DNA of 64,000 nucleotides from Geodermatophilus saharensis (GCF_900188205.1 NZ_FZOH01000002.1:62001-126000), one strand, 5' to 3'. Counted from the first letter of the stretch, positions 35,181 to 44,876 are shown. Made by a program: numbers and translations. The notes: generated by a model not told the origin, from the letters alone.

Positions 35181-37405
35181 TCACTGCCGTTGCTCACCAG
35201 GATCGACACGACCTGGCCGGGCACCGCCCGGGCACCGCGCGGCGGGCTGGTGCCGAGGAAGGCGCCGGCCGCCTCGTCGCTGTCGACCCGCAGCGTCTGC
35301 GGGGTGAAGCCGGCCTCGCGCAGGGCCCGCTCGCAGGCGCGCACGCCCCCGCAGCCGGGCACCGGGCGGGTGTTGCCGTTCTGCACCGTCTCGTCGGCCG
35401 GCGGGAACTCCCCGCTGCCCCGGGCGGTGAGGATCGGCTCCATCGCGTCGTGCCAGATCGTGGCGCCCTTGCCGCCGCCGAACCCGCCGACGTCCTCGTT
35501 CTGCTTGGGGTTGAGCACCATGACGCTGGCGGTGATCTCGGGCGTGTAGCCGACGAAGGCCACGGAGTAGTTGTCCTGCGACGTGCCGGTCTTGCCGGCG
35601 ATCTGGTGCCCGCGGACGTAGGCCCGCGACCCGGTCTGCCCCGGGTTCCCGGGCTCGACGTCCCGGCGCAGCATCTGGTTCATCGTCGTGGCCACGCCCG
35701 GCGGGATGGCCTCGGGCGTGCACCGGTCACCCACCGGCAGCGGCTCGCCGTCGGCGCCGACGGCCGGCTGCCCGGTGGCGTCCAGGACGGCGGTCACCGG
35801 GACGACGTCGCACTGGGTGCCGTTCGCGGCGAACGTGGAGTACGCGCTCGCCAGCGCCAACGGGCTGGTGGCCTCGGCGCCGAAGGTGAACGAGCCGCGG
35901 TTCTCGTCGATGATCTGCTGCGGCAGCTCCGGCGGGCTGAACTGGAACAGGCCCGCCGCCTCGGCCATCCGCACCGGCTCCTCGACGCTGCCGAGGGCGT
36001 CCTCGAGGGCGAGGAAGTAGGTGTTGGAGGACTGGTACAGCGCCGTCGTCAGGTCCAGCGTCGAGCGGTACCGGCCGGCGTTGCGCACGCAGTACCGGCC
36101 GTCGGTGTCGCGGCCCTGGCAGGGGCCGCTGTAGACCCGCGAGACGTAGGGGTCGGGGGCGTTGAGCGTGTAGTGGGACGAGTAGCCGCGGGCCAGCGCG
36201 GCGGCGGCCACGAAGACCTTGTAGGTCGAGCCCGAGCCCTGGCTGGCGGCGACGTTGAGGTTGAAGGACTCCTGCGTCGGGTCGGTCCGGTCGTAGCCGA
36301 AGGTCCGGTTGACGCTCATCGCCAGCAGGTGGCCGGTGCCGGGCTCGACGGCGGTGAACATGCCGGCCAGCGAGTCCTCGCGCGGCAGGGTGCGCAGCAC
36401 CGCGGCGTCGCCCGCCCGCTGCAGCTCGACGTCCAGCGTCGTCTGCACGACGTAGCCGCCGCCGTCGAGCTGCTCCTGGGTCAGCCCCAGCTCCTGGATC
36501 AGGTAGCGCTGCACGAAGTCGCAGACGAACGGCCCGACGCTGGCCTCGACGCAGCCCCGGGGAGGAGCCGGCCCCGGCGCGAGCCCCAGCGGCTCGGCCT
36601 GCGCGGCGGCGGCCTCCTCCGGGGTGATCCGCCCCTGCTCGGCCATCCGCGAGAGGACCTCGTCGCGGCGGGCGGTGGCGGCCTCGGGGTCGGTGAACGG
36701 GTCGTCCTCGGTGGGGCTCTGCACCAGGCCCGCCAGCAGCGCGGCCTGCGGCAGGGTGAGCGCGGCGGCGTCGACGCCGAAGAACGCGCGGGCGGCGGGC
36801 TGCACGCCGTAGGCGTTGGAGCCGAAGTAGACGGTGTTGAGGTAGCGGGTGAGGATCTCGTCCTTGGTCTGCTCGTCCTCGATCGCCAGGGCCAGGCGGG
36901 CCTCGCGCAGCTTGCGGCCCACCGTCTGCTCGGTGGCCGCCGCCCGCTCCTCCGGGGTGTCGGCGGCCTGCAGCAGCGTCTGCTTGACCAGCTGCTGGGT
37001 GATCGTCGAGCCGCCCTCGGCCACCCCGCCGGCGGCGATGTTGGTGGCCAGCGCGCGCAGCGTCCCCTGCACGTCGAGCCCGTTGTGCTCGTAGAAACGG
37101 GCGTCCTCGATGGCCACCATCGCCTGCTTCATGACGTCGGCGATCCGCTCGGGCGCCACCGGCTGGCGGTTCTCCCGGTAGAAGTACGTGATCGGCTCAC
37201 CGTTGGCGGCCAGCAGCACGGTGTTGCCCGGCGGGGTCTCCGCGGTGAACTCGGTGGGGAGGTCCCCGAGCAGGCCGGTGGACCGCTGGGCGGCCACCGT
37301 CGGACCGCCGATCCACGGGATGAGGAGACCCGCCACCAGCGCCCCGGCGACCACCACGGTGGCTGCCAGACGCAGCAGCGTCCCAGCCGGACCCATCCGG
37401 TCCAT
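34928..37405 (-). CDS. ponA2: class A penicillin-binding protein with PASTA domain
   Basis: 825 residues. A membrane anchor (10-30), GT51 transglycosylase domain (about 65-240; EDARFYEHNG, GGSTITQQLVKQ), transpeptidase domain with Ser393-x-x-Lys396 (GSGSTYKVF), SSN (YQSSNTYFL) and Lys605 in AGKTGTSQDN, then a PASTA domain (about 680-750) and a Pro/Glu/Ala tail. It polymerises and cross-links peptidoglycan outside the membrane. ATG with GAGGAGG upstream. Closest in style to PonA2; the symbol is by resemblance. Confidence 0.92.
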   Translation of the reverse strand: MDRMGPAGTLLRLAATVVVAGALVAGLLIPWIGGPTVAAQRSTGLLGDLPTEFTAETPPGNTVLLAANGEPITYFYRENRQPVAPERIADVMKQAMVAIEDARFYEHNGLDVQGTLRALATNIAAGGVAEGGSTITQQLVKQTLLQAADTPEERAAATEQTVGRKLREARLALAIEDEQTKDEILTRYLNTVYFGSNAYGVQPAARAFFGVDAAALTLPQAALLAGLVQSPTEDDPFTDPEAATARRDEVLSRMAEQGRITPEEAAAAQAEPLGLAPGPAPPRGCVEASVGPFVCDFVQRYLIQELGLTQEQLDGGGYVVQTTLDVELQRAGDAAVLRTLPREDSLAGMFTAVEPGTGHLLAMSVNRTFGYDRTDPTQESFNLNVAASQGSGSTYKVFVAAAALARGYSSHYTLNAPDPYVSRVYSGPCQGRDTDGRYCVRNAGRYRSTLDLTTALYQSSNTYFLALEDALGSVEEPVRMAEAAGLFQFSPPELPQQIIDENRGSFTFGAEATSPLALASAYSTFAANGTQCDVVPVTAVLDATGQPAVGADGEPLPVGDRCTPEAIPPGVATTMNQMLRRDVEPGNPGQTGSRAYVRGHQIAGKTGTSQDNYSVAFVGYTPEITASVMVLNPKQNEDVGGFGGGKGATIWHDAMEPILTARGSGEFPPADETVQNGNTRPVPGCGGVRACERALREAGFTPQTLRVDSDEAAGAFLGTSPPRGARAVPGQVVSILVSNGSDYVEPEPDPAPAPAPDPAPAPEPEPAPEPAPEPEAPAPEPEAPTEPAPPAPEVPPTAPAEPAPAAPPPPVEPQVPPEWGGAPAA

Positions 37406-37506
37406 GAGCTCCCTCCTCGGCCGCTCACTGCAACAGAGATGTGCGCCGGCCACAACCACCCGCGCCGGGTGCGGGTCCCGCCCGGGGGCGGGCGAGCCGG
37501 GTGTGA

Positions 37507-39582
37507 TCAGCCGGTCAGCGGCACGGGCAGGTCGTCGCGGTGCAGGACGACGAGGGTGCTCACCGCGCGGGTGAGCACCACGTAGAGCCGGTTGAGCCCG
37601 CGCGGCTCGGCCGCCACGATCGCCGCCGGGTCGGCGACGACGACGGCGTCGAACTCCAGGCCCTTGACCAGCGACGCGGGGACGACGGCGACGCGGTCGG
37701 CCGGCGCGCCGTCGTCGGAGAGCACCGCGGCGGGCAGCCCGGCGTCGGCCAGCAGCCGCGCCACCCGGGCCACCGCGTCGTCGGCGCAGACCACGCCCAC
37801 CGACCCCGGCGCCGCGGCCAGCGCGCCCACCACCTCGGCCAGCGGACCGGCGAGGTCGGCGACCGGCCGGACCTCGAGCGCGCCGGGGTCGCGGCGCACC
37901 GCGGTGGCCGGGTGCAGCCCGGGGGCGATGAGCGGCAGCAGCCGGTTGGCGTAGTCGAGCACCTCCCCCGGCACCCGGTACCCGCGGGTCAGCGGCCGGA
38001 CGGCGGTCTGCGGGCGGCCCAGGCCCGCGAGCGTCGGCGCCCACTCGGCCGGTGACCAGGGGCTGGTGGCCTGGGCCAGGTCGCCGAGCACGGTGAGCGA
38101 CCCGGCGGCCAGCCGGCGGGCGATCGCCCGGCACTGCATCGGCGAGAGGTCCTGCGCCTCGTCGACGACCACGTGCCCGTAGCCGGCGGTGCGCTCGACG
38201 AGCCCGGCGGCCTCGTCGACGAGGACGGCGTCGGCGGCGGTCCAGGCGGTGGCGCGGACCGAGCGGGCCGGGAGGCGCAGCAGCAGCGCCTGCTCGTCGT
38301 CGTCGAGCACGCCACGGGCGGCCCGGGCGAGGACGGCGGGGTCGCTGAGCAGCGCGGCGACCAGTGCGGCGGGGTCGCGGGCGGGCCAGACGACGTCGCA
38401 GAAGGCGCGGACCTCGGCGCTGCGGGCGGCGCGGCGGGTCTCGGCGTCGGTCGGGCTGCCGCCGGACTCCTCCTTCTGCCGGCGGGCGTCCTCGGCCAGC
38501 AGCAGCGCCAGCCGCTCGCGCCCGGCGGCGTAGTGGAGCCGCTGCTGGTCGTCGGCGACGCGGCCGCGGCGGCGCAGGTCGTCGACGTGGCGCTTGAGCC
38601 GCTCGACCGGCACCCGGTACCGCCGGCCGGCCAGCGGGACCAGGACGTCGTCGGCGGGCTTGGCGATCGCGCCCCACAGCGCCCGCTCGAGCACCTGCGC
38701 CATGCGGGCGTCGCCCTTCAGGACGGCGACGTCGGGGGCGTCCTGCGCGCGGACGGGAACGTGCGCGGTGAGCTCGGCGACCGTCGTCTGGTCGACGTCG
38801 ACCTCGCCGAGCGTGGGCAGCACCTGCTCGATGTAGCGCAGGAACGCCCGGTTCGGGCCGACGACGAGGACACCGGTGCGGGCCAGCTGACCGCCGTGCG
38901 TGTACAGCAGGTAGGCCGCGCGGTGCAGGCCGACGGCGGTCTTGCCGGTGCCGGGCGCCCCCTGCACGCACACCGACTCGGCCAGCGGGGCGCGCACGAT
39001 CTCGTCCTGCTCCGGCTGGATCGTGGCCACGATGTCGCGCATGGGACCGCTGCGCGGGCGCTCGATCTCGGCCCGCAGCAGCGCGCCGTCGCCCTCCTGG
39101 CCGGCCGCCAGCAGCTCGTCCTCGTAGCTGGTCAGCTCGCCGCCGGAGAACCCGAACCGGCGGCGGCGCACCAGGCCCTGCGGATCGGCGGCGGTGGCGC
39201 GGTAGAACGGCCGGCTCATCGGCGCGCGCCAGTCGATGACCACCGGCCGGCCGGCGGCGTCGCGGACGTGCCGGCGGCCGATGTGGAAGGTCTCTCCGGC
39301 GCCGTGGGGTGCGCCGGTGTCGGTGCGGCCGAAGAACGGCGGCACGCCGGGGTCGGCGGCGAGGGCGCGCAGCCGCTCGGCGCGGGCGGCGCCGAGACGC
39401 TCGGAGGCCCAGGCGTCGACCCCGGCGTCGACGACGGCGTCGACGACGGCGCTCGCGGCGGCCCGCATCCCGGCCAGGCAGTCAGCGGCGAGGACCAGGT
39501 GCGCGCGCTCGGCGGCGAGCACGGGATCGGTGGAGGTGTGGGTGGTGGTCGTGGCGGTCGTGTCGGTCGGTGTCGCGGACAC
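37507..39582 (-). CDS. helD: HelD-like RNA polymerase-associated helicase/ATPase
   Basis: 691 residues, UvrD-like superfamily 1. N-terminal coiled-coil and RNAP-contacting arm (1-200), Walker A GAPGTGKT (208-215), Walker B VVVDEAQD (Asp474-Glu475), and the final motif LNRLYVVLTRAVSTLVVLH. HelD proteins strip RNA polymerase from stalled complexes; related HelR proteins confer rifamycin tolerance. I looked for a rifamycin-associated element upstream and saw none. GTG start; the upstream gap contains palindromic repeats. Confidence 0.88.
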   Translation of the reverse strand: MSATPTDTTATTTTHTSTDPVLAAERAHLVLAADCLAGMRAAASAVVDAVVDAGVDAWASERLGAARAERLRALAADPGVPPFFGRTDTGAPHGAGETFHIGRRHVRDAAGRPVVIDWRAPMSRPFYRATAADPQGLVRRRRFGFSGGELTSYEDELLAAGQEGDGALLRAEIERPRSGPMRDIVATIQPEQDEIVRAPLAESVCVQGAPGTGKTAVGLHRAAYLLYTHGGQLARTGVLVVGPNRAFLRYIEQVLPTLGEVDVDQTTVAELTAHVPVRAQDAPDVAVLKGDARMAQVLERALWGAIAKPADDVLVPLAGRRYRVPVERLKRHVDDLRRRGRVADDQQRLHYAAGRERLALLLAEDARRQKEESGGSPTDAETRRAARSAEVRAFCDVVWPARDPAALVAALLSDPAVLARAARGVLDDDEQALLLRLPARSVRATAWTAADAVLVDEAAGLVERTAGYGHVVVDEAQDLSPMQCRAIARRLAAGSLTVLGDLAQATSPWSPAEWAPTLAGLGRPQTAVRPLTRGYRVPGEVLDYANRLLPLIAPGLHPATAVRRDPGALEVRPVADLAGPLAEVVGALAAAPGSVGVVCADDAVARVARLLADAGLPAAVLSDDGAPADRVAVVPASLVKGLEFDAVVVADPAAIVAAEPRGLNRLYVVLTRAVSTLVVLHRDDLPVPLTG

Positions 39583-39636
39583 GGTCGGTGGACGCTACGC
39601 CGGTCCGTGCGTCACGTCACGCCCCTTCCCGCCTCC

Positions 39637-39698
39637 GTGCACTTCCGCGGAAGTGCCCGGCCCGCGGGTGCACTTCCGCGGAAGTGCCCGGCCCGCGG
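39637..39698. repeat. palindromic 3'-end repeat, tandem copies 4 and 5
   Basis: A 31-bp unit is repeated exactly twice (39637-39667, 39668-39698). Each carries GCACTTCCGCGGAAGTGC (39639-39656 and 39670-39687) followed by CCGGCCCGCGG. They lie downstream of the acVLRF1 gene on the minus strand and upstream of helD. Confidence 0.9.
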
Positions 39699-39724
39699 GT
39701 GCCTTTGTCGCGCTAATGGCTCCG
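39699..39724. repeat. GCGCTA-type 3'-end repeat, inverted copy
   Basis: GTGCCTTTGTCGCGCTAATG and the following GCTCC are the reverse complement, with few changes, of the two repeats at 60507-60567 (GTGCCAATAGCGCTACAAAG). It overlaps the stop codon of the acVLRF1 gene, so the element appears to have set that gene's end. Confidence 0.65.
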
Positions 39725-40384
39725 GTCGCCGGGTTCGACGAGGTGGACCCGCACCGCCCGGAACTGCGCCGGGGTGGCCAGCAGGACCTCCTTCGTCGGC
39801 TCGCCGACCTCCAGCGCCGGCTCGCGGCGCAGCGCGGCGAGCCGGGCCAGGCGGGGGTCGGCGAGCACGGCGTCGACCATGGCCCGGTCGCCGCCGGTGA
39901 ACAGCGCCTCGACGCCGGCGGCGTGCGGGAGCAGCACCCGGACGGCGGTCTCGACGGCGGCCCCGACGACCGCGTCGGCCTGGTTCGCGCGGCGGCGGGC
40001 GAAGCGCTGCTGGCTCCAGCCGCCGGCCGCGCTGCGCCCCTGCACCAGCCGCGTGTCGACCTTGGAGACGACGAGGTCGGCGCCGTCGAAGACCCCGGTC
40101 GCCCAGCGGCCGCGGCGCACGAGCAGGACGGCGGCGCGCCGGGGCCGCCGGGCCGCGGCGGTGAGGGAGGTCAGCAGCGCCGGCCCCGGCGTCCACGCGA
40201 ACGGCGGGCGCAGGGTCAGCGTGGTGCCGTCGTCGCAGGTCACGGCCACCCCGCCGTCGTCGGTGCGGGTCACCTCGGCGAAGGTCCCGTGCCGGGCGGC
40301 GACGCCGTCCAGCCAGCGGCCCAGCCGCTCCGGGGCGACGCCGAGGACGCGGCCGCCGCCGGCCGCCGGCCGGGGGCGGGTCAC
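39713..40384 (-). CDS. acVLRF1-family peptidyl-tRNA hydrolase
   Basis: 223 residues. The catalytic-loop region VQGRSAAGGWSQQRFARRR places G122-W-S-Q125 where release-factor-like VLRF1/Vms1 proteins carry their glutamine. Such proteins release nascent chains from stalled large ribosomal subunits, a step in ribosome quality control. This actinobacterial branch is known by sequence only. GTG start four bases after the MFS gene's stop, so probably cotranscribed. Confidence 0.85.
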   Translation of the reverse strand: MTRPRPAAGGGRVLGVAPERLGRWLDGVAARHGTFAEVTRTDDGGVAVTCDDGTTLTLRPPFAWTPGPALLTSLTAAARRPRRAAVLLVRRGRWATGVFDGADLVVSKVDTRLVQGRSAAGGWSQQRFARRRANQADAVVGAAVETAVRVLLPHAAGVEALFTGGDRAMVDAVLADPRLARLAALRREPALEVGEPTKEVLLATPAQFRAVRVHLVEPGDRSH

Positions 40385-40388
40385 CGGC

Positions 40389-41651
40389 TCAGCCGGTCAC
40401 CTCACCGGCCAGGACCGGCTCGGCGATGTTCTCGGCGGGGACGTGCAGCAGCCGCTGGGCGGCTGCGACCACCAGCGCGGCCAGGCCGGCCGACACGGTG
40501 GCGACGAGGAAGGCGGCGTTGGCGCCCACGGTGTCGACGATCTTGCCGGCGACCGACGTGCCGACGGCGACCCCCAGCCCCAGCGCGGTGCCGATCCAGG
40601 TGAAGGCCTCGGTGACGGCGGTCCGCGGCACGATGAGCTCGGCGAGGGTGAACGAGCTGATCAGCGACGGCGACACCGCCACCCCGGCCACGACGACGAA
40701 CGGGATCATCACCCAGATGTCGTCGACGAGGGTCAGCGGCACCGTGAGCGCGGCGAGCACCACGAGGACGACCAGCAGCCGGTGCCGCAGCGGGTGGTGC
40801 CAGTGCACCGCGCCCCAGCCGATCCCGCTGATCATCGAGCCGACCGCGAGGCCGGCGATGAGCACGCCGGACAGGCCCATGGCGTCGACCTCGTCGGCGA
40901 AGGCGACCAGCGCGATCTCCAGCGTGCCGAGCACCGAGCCGACGGCGGCGCCGACGACGAAGAGCACCCGCAGGCCCGGCGTGCGGATGGCCGAGGGCCC
41001 GCGGCGCGCCTCGTGGCCGTGCGGCGGCGGCTCGGTGCGGCCCTGCGCAGCGAACAGCAGCGCCCCGACGACGGCGAGGGTGAAGGCGGTGACGACGCCG
41101 GAGGTCGCGTGCCCGGTGGTGGACAGGAAGGTGACCAGCACCGGCCCGACGATGAACACCAGCTCGTCGACCACCGACTCCATGGCCAGGGCCGCCGGCA
41201 ACCGCCTGGTCCCCCGCAGCAGGTGCGTCCAGCGCACGCGGATCATCGAGGCGACCGGCGGGATGCACGCGCCGGCGATGCCCGCGGTGACGAACAGCGT
41301 CCAGCGCGGCCAGTCGTCCTTGACCGCGGCCAGGAACGCCGCGCCGGCGGCGGCGAAGACCGCGGTCACCGGCAGGAGCACGCGGCGCTGCCCGAAGGTG
41401 TCGGCCAGCCGCCCCAGCACCGGGCCGACGAGCGCGGTGGTGATCGCGCCGGCGGCCGCCACGGTGCCGCCGAGCCCGTAGGAGCCGGTCTCCGAGGCCA
41501 CCAGCAGCACGCACCCCAGGCCCACCATCGACAGCGGGAGCCGCCCGACGAAGGCGGCGAGCACCATGGGCAGTGCGTGCGGCGTGCGCAGCACGTGCAG
41601 GTAGGGAGTGAGCAACGAGGGGGACCTGTCGTCAGGGGGACGCGGGTTCAC
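40389..41651 (-). CDS. MFS transporter
   Basis: 420 residues with twelve predicted membrane helices. TM2-3 loop GRLADTFGQRRVLLP matches the MFS motif; a cytoplasmic central loop (EPPPHGHEARRG) separates the halves. Substrate unknown, probably drug or metabolite efflux. GTG chosen at 41651; a TTG 14 codons later is possible. TTAGCG lies just before the GTG, but no ribosome site. Linked to acVLRF1 with a four-base gap. Confidence 0.85.
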   Translation of the reverse strand: MNPRPPDDRSPSLLTPYLHVLRTPHALPMVLAAFVGRLPLSMVGLGCVLLVASETGSYGLGGTVAAAGAITTALVGPVLGRLADTFGQRRVLLPVTAVFAAAGAAFLAAVKDDWPRWTLFVTAGIAGACIPPVASMIRVRWTHLLRGTRRLPAALAMESVVDELVFIVGPVLVTFLSTTGHATSGVVTAFTLAVVGALLFAAQGRTEPPPHGHEARRGPSAIRTPGLRVLFVVGAAVGSVLGTLEIALVAFADEVDAMGLSGVLIAGLAVGSMISGIGWGAVHWHHPLRHRLLVVLVVLAALTVPLTLVDDIWVMIPFVVVAGVAVSPSLISSFTLAELIVPRTAVTEAFTWIGTALGLGVAVGTSVAGKIVDTVGANAAFLVATVSAGLAALVVAAAQRLLHVPAENIAEPVLAGEVTG

Positions 41652-41796
41652 CCACGCTAACCGACGTCGGCACGGCGGGCAGGCGATGGCTTGCGTTCCG
41701 TGTCCGGACGAACACGGGCTCCGCCCCGGACGACGCTGTCCGGCGCGGAGCCCGCGCGGACCCATCGCGTGCGAACGCGACGGGAGTCGTGGTGGC

Positions 41797-41853
41797 CTCC
41801 TCGCAGGGACCCGCCGTGAGCGTGCGAGCGGTGGGGGGCGAGGAGGTCCTCCC
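41797..41853 (-). repeat. 3'-end structured element, copy B
   Basis: Begins directly after the pckG stop. Minus-strand reading: GAGGACCTCCTCG, CCCCCCACCGCTCGCACGCT, CGGCGGGTCCCTG. It aligns closely with the element after the FrnE-like gene at 45888-45942, including CGCTCGCACGCTC. Confidence 0.7.
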
Positions 41854-43668
41854 TCAGGCGAGGCGGCTCTCGAGGATGGCGAGCTCGTCCCACATGGTGC
41901 TGGGCAGCTTGTCCCCGAACTTCTCGAACCACTCGGTGATCTGCGGGATCTCCGCGCGCCACTCGTCGCGGTCGACGGCGAGCGCCTGGCGCACCTGGTC
42001 CTCGGTCATGTCCAGGCCCGAGACGTCGAGCGAGTCCGGCGTCGGGACGTGCCCCACCGGCGTCTCCTCCGCGGCCGCAGTGCCCTCGATGCGCTCGACG
42101 ACCCACTTGAGCACCCGGCTGTTCTCGCCGAAGCCCGGCCACAGGAAGCCGCCGTCCTCGTCCCGGCGGAACCAGTTCACGTAGAAGATCCTCGGCAGCT
42201 TGACGGCGTCGTGCGCCTTGCCGGTCTCGACCCAGTGCCGGAAGTAGTCGCCGGCGTTGTAGCCGATGAACGGCAGCATGGCGAAGGGGTCGCGGCGCAC
42301 CACACCGACGGCGCCGGTGGCCGCGGCCGTCGTCTCCGAGGACAGCGTGGCGCCCATGAAGACTCCGTGGTTCCAGTCCCGGGCCTCGGTGACCAGCGGG
42401 ACGGTGGTCTTGCGGCGGCCGCCGAAGAGGATCGCCGAGATCGGCACGCCCCTCGGGTCGTCGTACTCGGGCGCGAGGATCGGGCACTGGGTGATCGGGG
42501 TGCAGAACCGCGAGTTCGGGTGTGACGAGGGCTCGTCGGAGTCCGGCGTCCAGTCCTGCTTCTTCCAGCTGGTCAGGTGGGCGGGGGGCTCCTCGGTCAT
42601 GCCCTCCCACCAGACGTCGCCGTCGTCGGTGAGCGCGACGTTGGTGAACACCGAGTTGCCCTTGTCGATCGTGCGCATCGCGTTCGGGTTGGTGTCCCAG
42701 CCGGTGCCGGGCGCGACGCCGAACAGGCCGTACTCGGGGTTGAGCGCGTAGAGCTGGCCGTCCTCGCCGAAGCGCATCCAGGCGATGTCGTCGCCGAGGG
42801 TCTCGACCTGCCAGCCGGGGATGGTCGGCTCGAGCATCGCCAGGTTGGTCTTGCCGCAGGCGCTGGGGAAGGCGGCGGCGATGTAGTACGTCTTCTGCTG
42901 CGGGCTGGTCAGCTTGAGGATCAGCATGTGCTCGGCGAGCCAGCCCTCGTCGCGGGCCATGACCGAGGCGATCCGCAGCGAGTAGCACTTCTTGCCCAGC
43001 AGCGCGTTGCCGCCGTACCCCGAGCCGTAGGACCAGATGGCCCGCTCCTCGGGGAAGTGCACGATGTACTTCGTCTGGCTGCAGGGCCAGGGGACGTCCT
43101 CCTGGCCCGGCTCCAGCGGCGCGCCGAGGGAGTGCATGGCCGGCACGAACGGCCGGTCGGTGCCCATCGCCTCGAGGATGCGGCTGCCGATGCGGGCCAT
43201 GACCCGCATGGAGACGACGACGTACTCCGAGTCGGTGAGCTCGACGCCGAACATCGGGTTCTCGGCCTCGACCGGGCCCATGCAGAACGGGATGACGTAC
43301 ATCGTCCGGCCGCGCATCGAGCCGCGGTACAACTCGGTCATCACCGACTTCATCTCGTCGGGGGCCATCCAGTTGTTGGTGGGCCCCGCGTCGGCCTCGT
43401 CGACCGAGCAGATGAAGGTGCGGTCCTCGACGCGAGCGACGTCGCTGGGGTCGGAGGCGCACCAGAACGAGTTGGGCTTCTTCTCCAGCCGGGTGAACGT
43501 GCCGGCGTCGACCAGCCGCTGGGTGAGGCGCTCCCACTCCTCGTCACTGCCGTCGACCCACACGACCCGGTCCGGGGTGGTCAGCTCCGCCATCTCCTGC
43601 ACCCAGGCCAGCAGCCGGGCGTGCGTGGTGGGGGCGTTCTCGAGACCGGGGGTGGCCACGGAAGTCAC
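41854..43668 (-). CDS. pckG: phosphoenolpyruvate carboxykinase (GTP)
   Basis: 604 residues. Converts oxaloacetate to PEP for gluconeogenesis. Active-site Cys271 and P-loop in [13 protein letters not shown], metal-binding region LGDDIAWMR, and the PEPCK-specific [12 protein letters not shown] and [15 protein letters not shown] are present. GTG start with GGAG nine bases upstream. A good promoter lies about 105 bases upstream. A single-gene unit, closed by a structured 3' element. Confidence 0.96.
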   Translation of the reverse strand: MTSVATPGLENAPTTHARLLAWVQEMAELTTPDRVVWVDGSDEEWERLTQRLVDAGTFTRLEKKPNSFWCASDPSDVARVEDRTFICSVDEADAGPTNNWMAPDEMKSVMTELYRGSMRGRTMYVIPFCMGPVEAENPMFGVELTDSEYVVVSMRVMARIGSRILEAMGTDRPFVPAMHSLGAPLEPGQEDVPWPCSQTKYIVHFPEERAIWSYGSGYGGNALLGKKCYSLRIASVMARDEGWLAEHMLILKLTSPQQKTYYIAAAFPSACGKTNLAMLEPTIPGWQVETLGDDIAWMRFGEDGQLYALNPEYGLFGVAPGTGWDTNPNAMRTIDKGNSVFTNVALTDDGDVWWEGMTEEPPAHLTSWKKQDWTPDSDEPSSHPNSRFCTPITQCPILAPEYDDPRGVPISAILFGGRRKTTVPLVTEARDWNHGVFMGATLSSETTAAATGAVGVVRRDPFAMLPFIGYNAGDYFRHWVETGKAHDAVKLPRIFYVNWFRRDEDGGFLWPGFGENSRVLKWVVERIEGTAAAEETPVGHVPTPDSLDVSGLDMTEDQVRQALAVDRDEWRAEIPQITEWFEKFGDKLPSTMWDELAILESRLA

Positions 43669-43770
43669 GGCGTCTCCATCCTGTGCGGCGCACGCCGGGT
43701 GGGAGAACACCGGCGCCGGTGTGCTGCGTCCCGGGTCCGGCGGAACGAGTCCGGCCGTCCGGGTCGCGTC

Positions 43771-43815
43771 AGCGTACAAGCGGGGACACCTGCCTGTAAC
43801 CGTGAGAGATGTTAC
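43771..43815 (-). promoter_or_regulatory. probable pckG promoter with GTAAC-N10-GTTAC inverted repeat
   Basis: On the minus strand, TTACAG (43799-43794), 17 bases and TACGCT (43776-43771) form a plausible promoter. The inverted repeat GTAAC (43796-43800) ... GTTAC (43811-43815) overlaps the -35 box, so a regulator bound there could control access. The tandem CTAGACGT copies just upstream (about 43815-43830) may also matter. Confidence 0.5.
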
Positions 43816-43939
43816 GTCTAGGACGTCTAGGGGGCGGGCACAGCGCGACCCGGAGACGCGCAGGTCAGCACGGCGCCGGCGGTCCGACGTGACGAGCCTC
43901 ACTCCCGTGGCGACGGCGTCCGCGTACCGTCCGCGGGCC

Positions 43940-44344
43940 ATGACCTCCCGCCCCGGACTCCTCGCCGTCTCCGCCCTGCAGCTGGCCGCCGGGCTCACCG
44001 GGCAGGCCCTCGCGCTGCGCCGGCGGCACGCCTTCGAGATCCCGCTCGCCGCCGGGGACCCGGCGGCCGTGGGCCGGGAGTCGCTGTGGGCCGGCACCGC
44101 GCTCAGCGCGCCGGCCTGGATGCTCGGGTTGCAGGGCTGGGCCGTCGCCCGGCTGGCCGCGGGCGACGAGCGGGCCCGGCCGGTGCTGCGGCTGCTCGGT
44201 GCCGGCATGGTGCCCGGTTACCTGCTGGAGCGCCTGGTCCGGCAGCGGCTGACCCCCGGCGGGACGCAGCCGCTGGAGACGGCCGTCGTCGCCGGCGGCC
44301 TGGGCCTGGCCGCGGCGATGGTCGTGCTCGGCCGGCGCCGCTGA
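43940..44344 (+). CDS. small membrane protein
   Basis: 134 residues. Three or four hydrophobic segments (5-25, 48-68, 80-95, 110-130) with Arg/Gly-rich loops; no known motif. ATG has TACCGT nine bases upstream. It may be divergently transcribed with pckG and convergent with the SRPBCC gene, which ends four bases after it. Confidence 0.68.
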   Translation: MTSRPGLLAVSALQLAAGLTGQALALRRRHAFEIPLAAGDPAAVGRESLWAGTALSAPAWMLGLQGWAVARLAAGDERARPVLRLLGAGMVPGYLLERLVRQRLTPGGTQPLETAVVAGGLGLAAAMVVLGRRR

Positions 44345-44348
44345 GGGC

Positions 44349-44876
44349 TCAGGCCTCCGGGGTGCGCCCGTAGTCCGGGCCGGTCGCGGCGAGGAAGGAG
44401 TCCCAGTCCCCGGGCGCCGGGCGACCGCCGGCCTCGGCGTCGAGCTTGTCGAGGTACCAGTGCCAGCCGAGGGCGAAGTCGACGACGTCGGTGCCGGCGG
44501 CGAAGACCTGCACGAAGTGCAGGGTGGTGCGGCCGCTCTCCACGGCGAGCGCCAGCTCCACCCGCCAGTCGGCCTGGTCGACCCACTCGACCACGAGCCG
44601 GCGCGGCGGGTCGCACTCCACGACGGTCACCGGCTCACCGACCGGCTCGGCCTCGTGCGTCATCGTCAGCGTCCCGCGGCCGCCGGGGGCGCGCTCGCCC
44701 TCGTAGCGGCCGAACCAGCGGGCCAGCCGGTCGGGCTCGGTGAGCGCCGCCCAGACGTCGTCGGGGCCCTCGGGCCAGGAGCGGCGGAACTCCAGCCGCA
44801 GGCGGCCGTCGGGGAGCTCGGTCACCACGCCGCGTCGGCCGGTCGGGGGGTCGGCGGGGGTCTCGGGCTGGGTCAC
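44349..44876 (-). CDS. SRPBCC (AHSA1-like) protein
   Basis: 175 residues. The pattern LEFRRSWPEGPDDVWAALTEPDRLARWFGRYEG belongs to activator of Hsp90 ATPase-like proteins of the SRPBCC fold, often fused to or paired with ArsR regulators. The ligand is unknown. GTG overlaps the ArsR stop by four bases, giving the common ArsR-SRPBCC pair. Confidence 0.88.
   Translation of the reverse strand: MTQPETPADPPTGRRGVVTELPDGRLRLEFRRSWPEGPDDVWAALTEPDRLARWFGRYEGERAPGGRGTLTMTHEAEPVGEPVTVVECDPPRRLVVEWVDQADWRVELALAVESGRTTLHFVQVFAAGTDVVDFALGWHWYLDKLDAEAGGRPAPGDWDSFLAATGPDYGRTPEA

Noticed and set aside
34664-37585. A 973-codon plus-strand open frame opposite the PBP and HelD genes
   Set aside because: Mirror of GC-rich coding DNA: Arg/Gly/Ala-rich translation without domains, while the minus strand carries complete PBP and HelD motifs.
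39637-39698. Tandem 31-bp repeat as a possible CRISPR array
   Set aside because: Only two units, directly adjacent without spacers, and no cas genes; the unit also occurs elsewhere singly.
37406-39712. Rifamycin-associated element near the HelD gene
   Set aside because: I looked for the 19-bp inverted repeat upstream of helD and saw only the CTTCCGCGGAAG palindromes, which differ in sequence.
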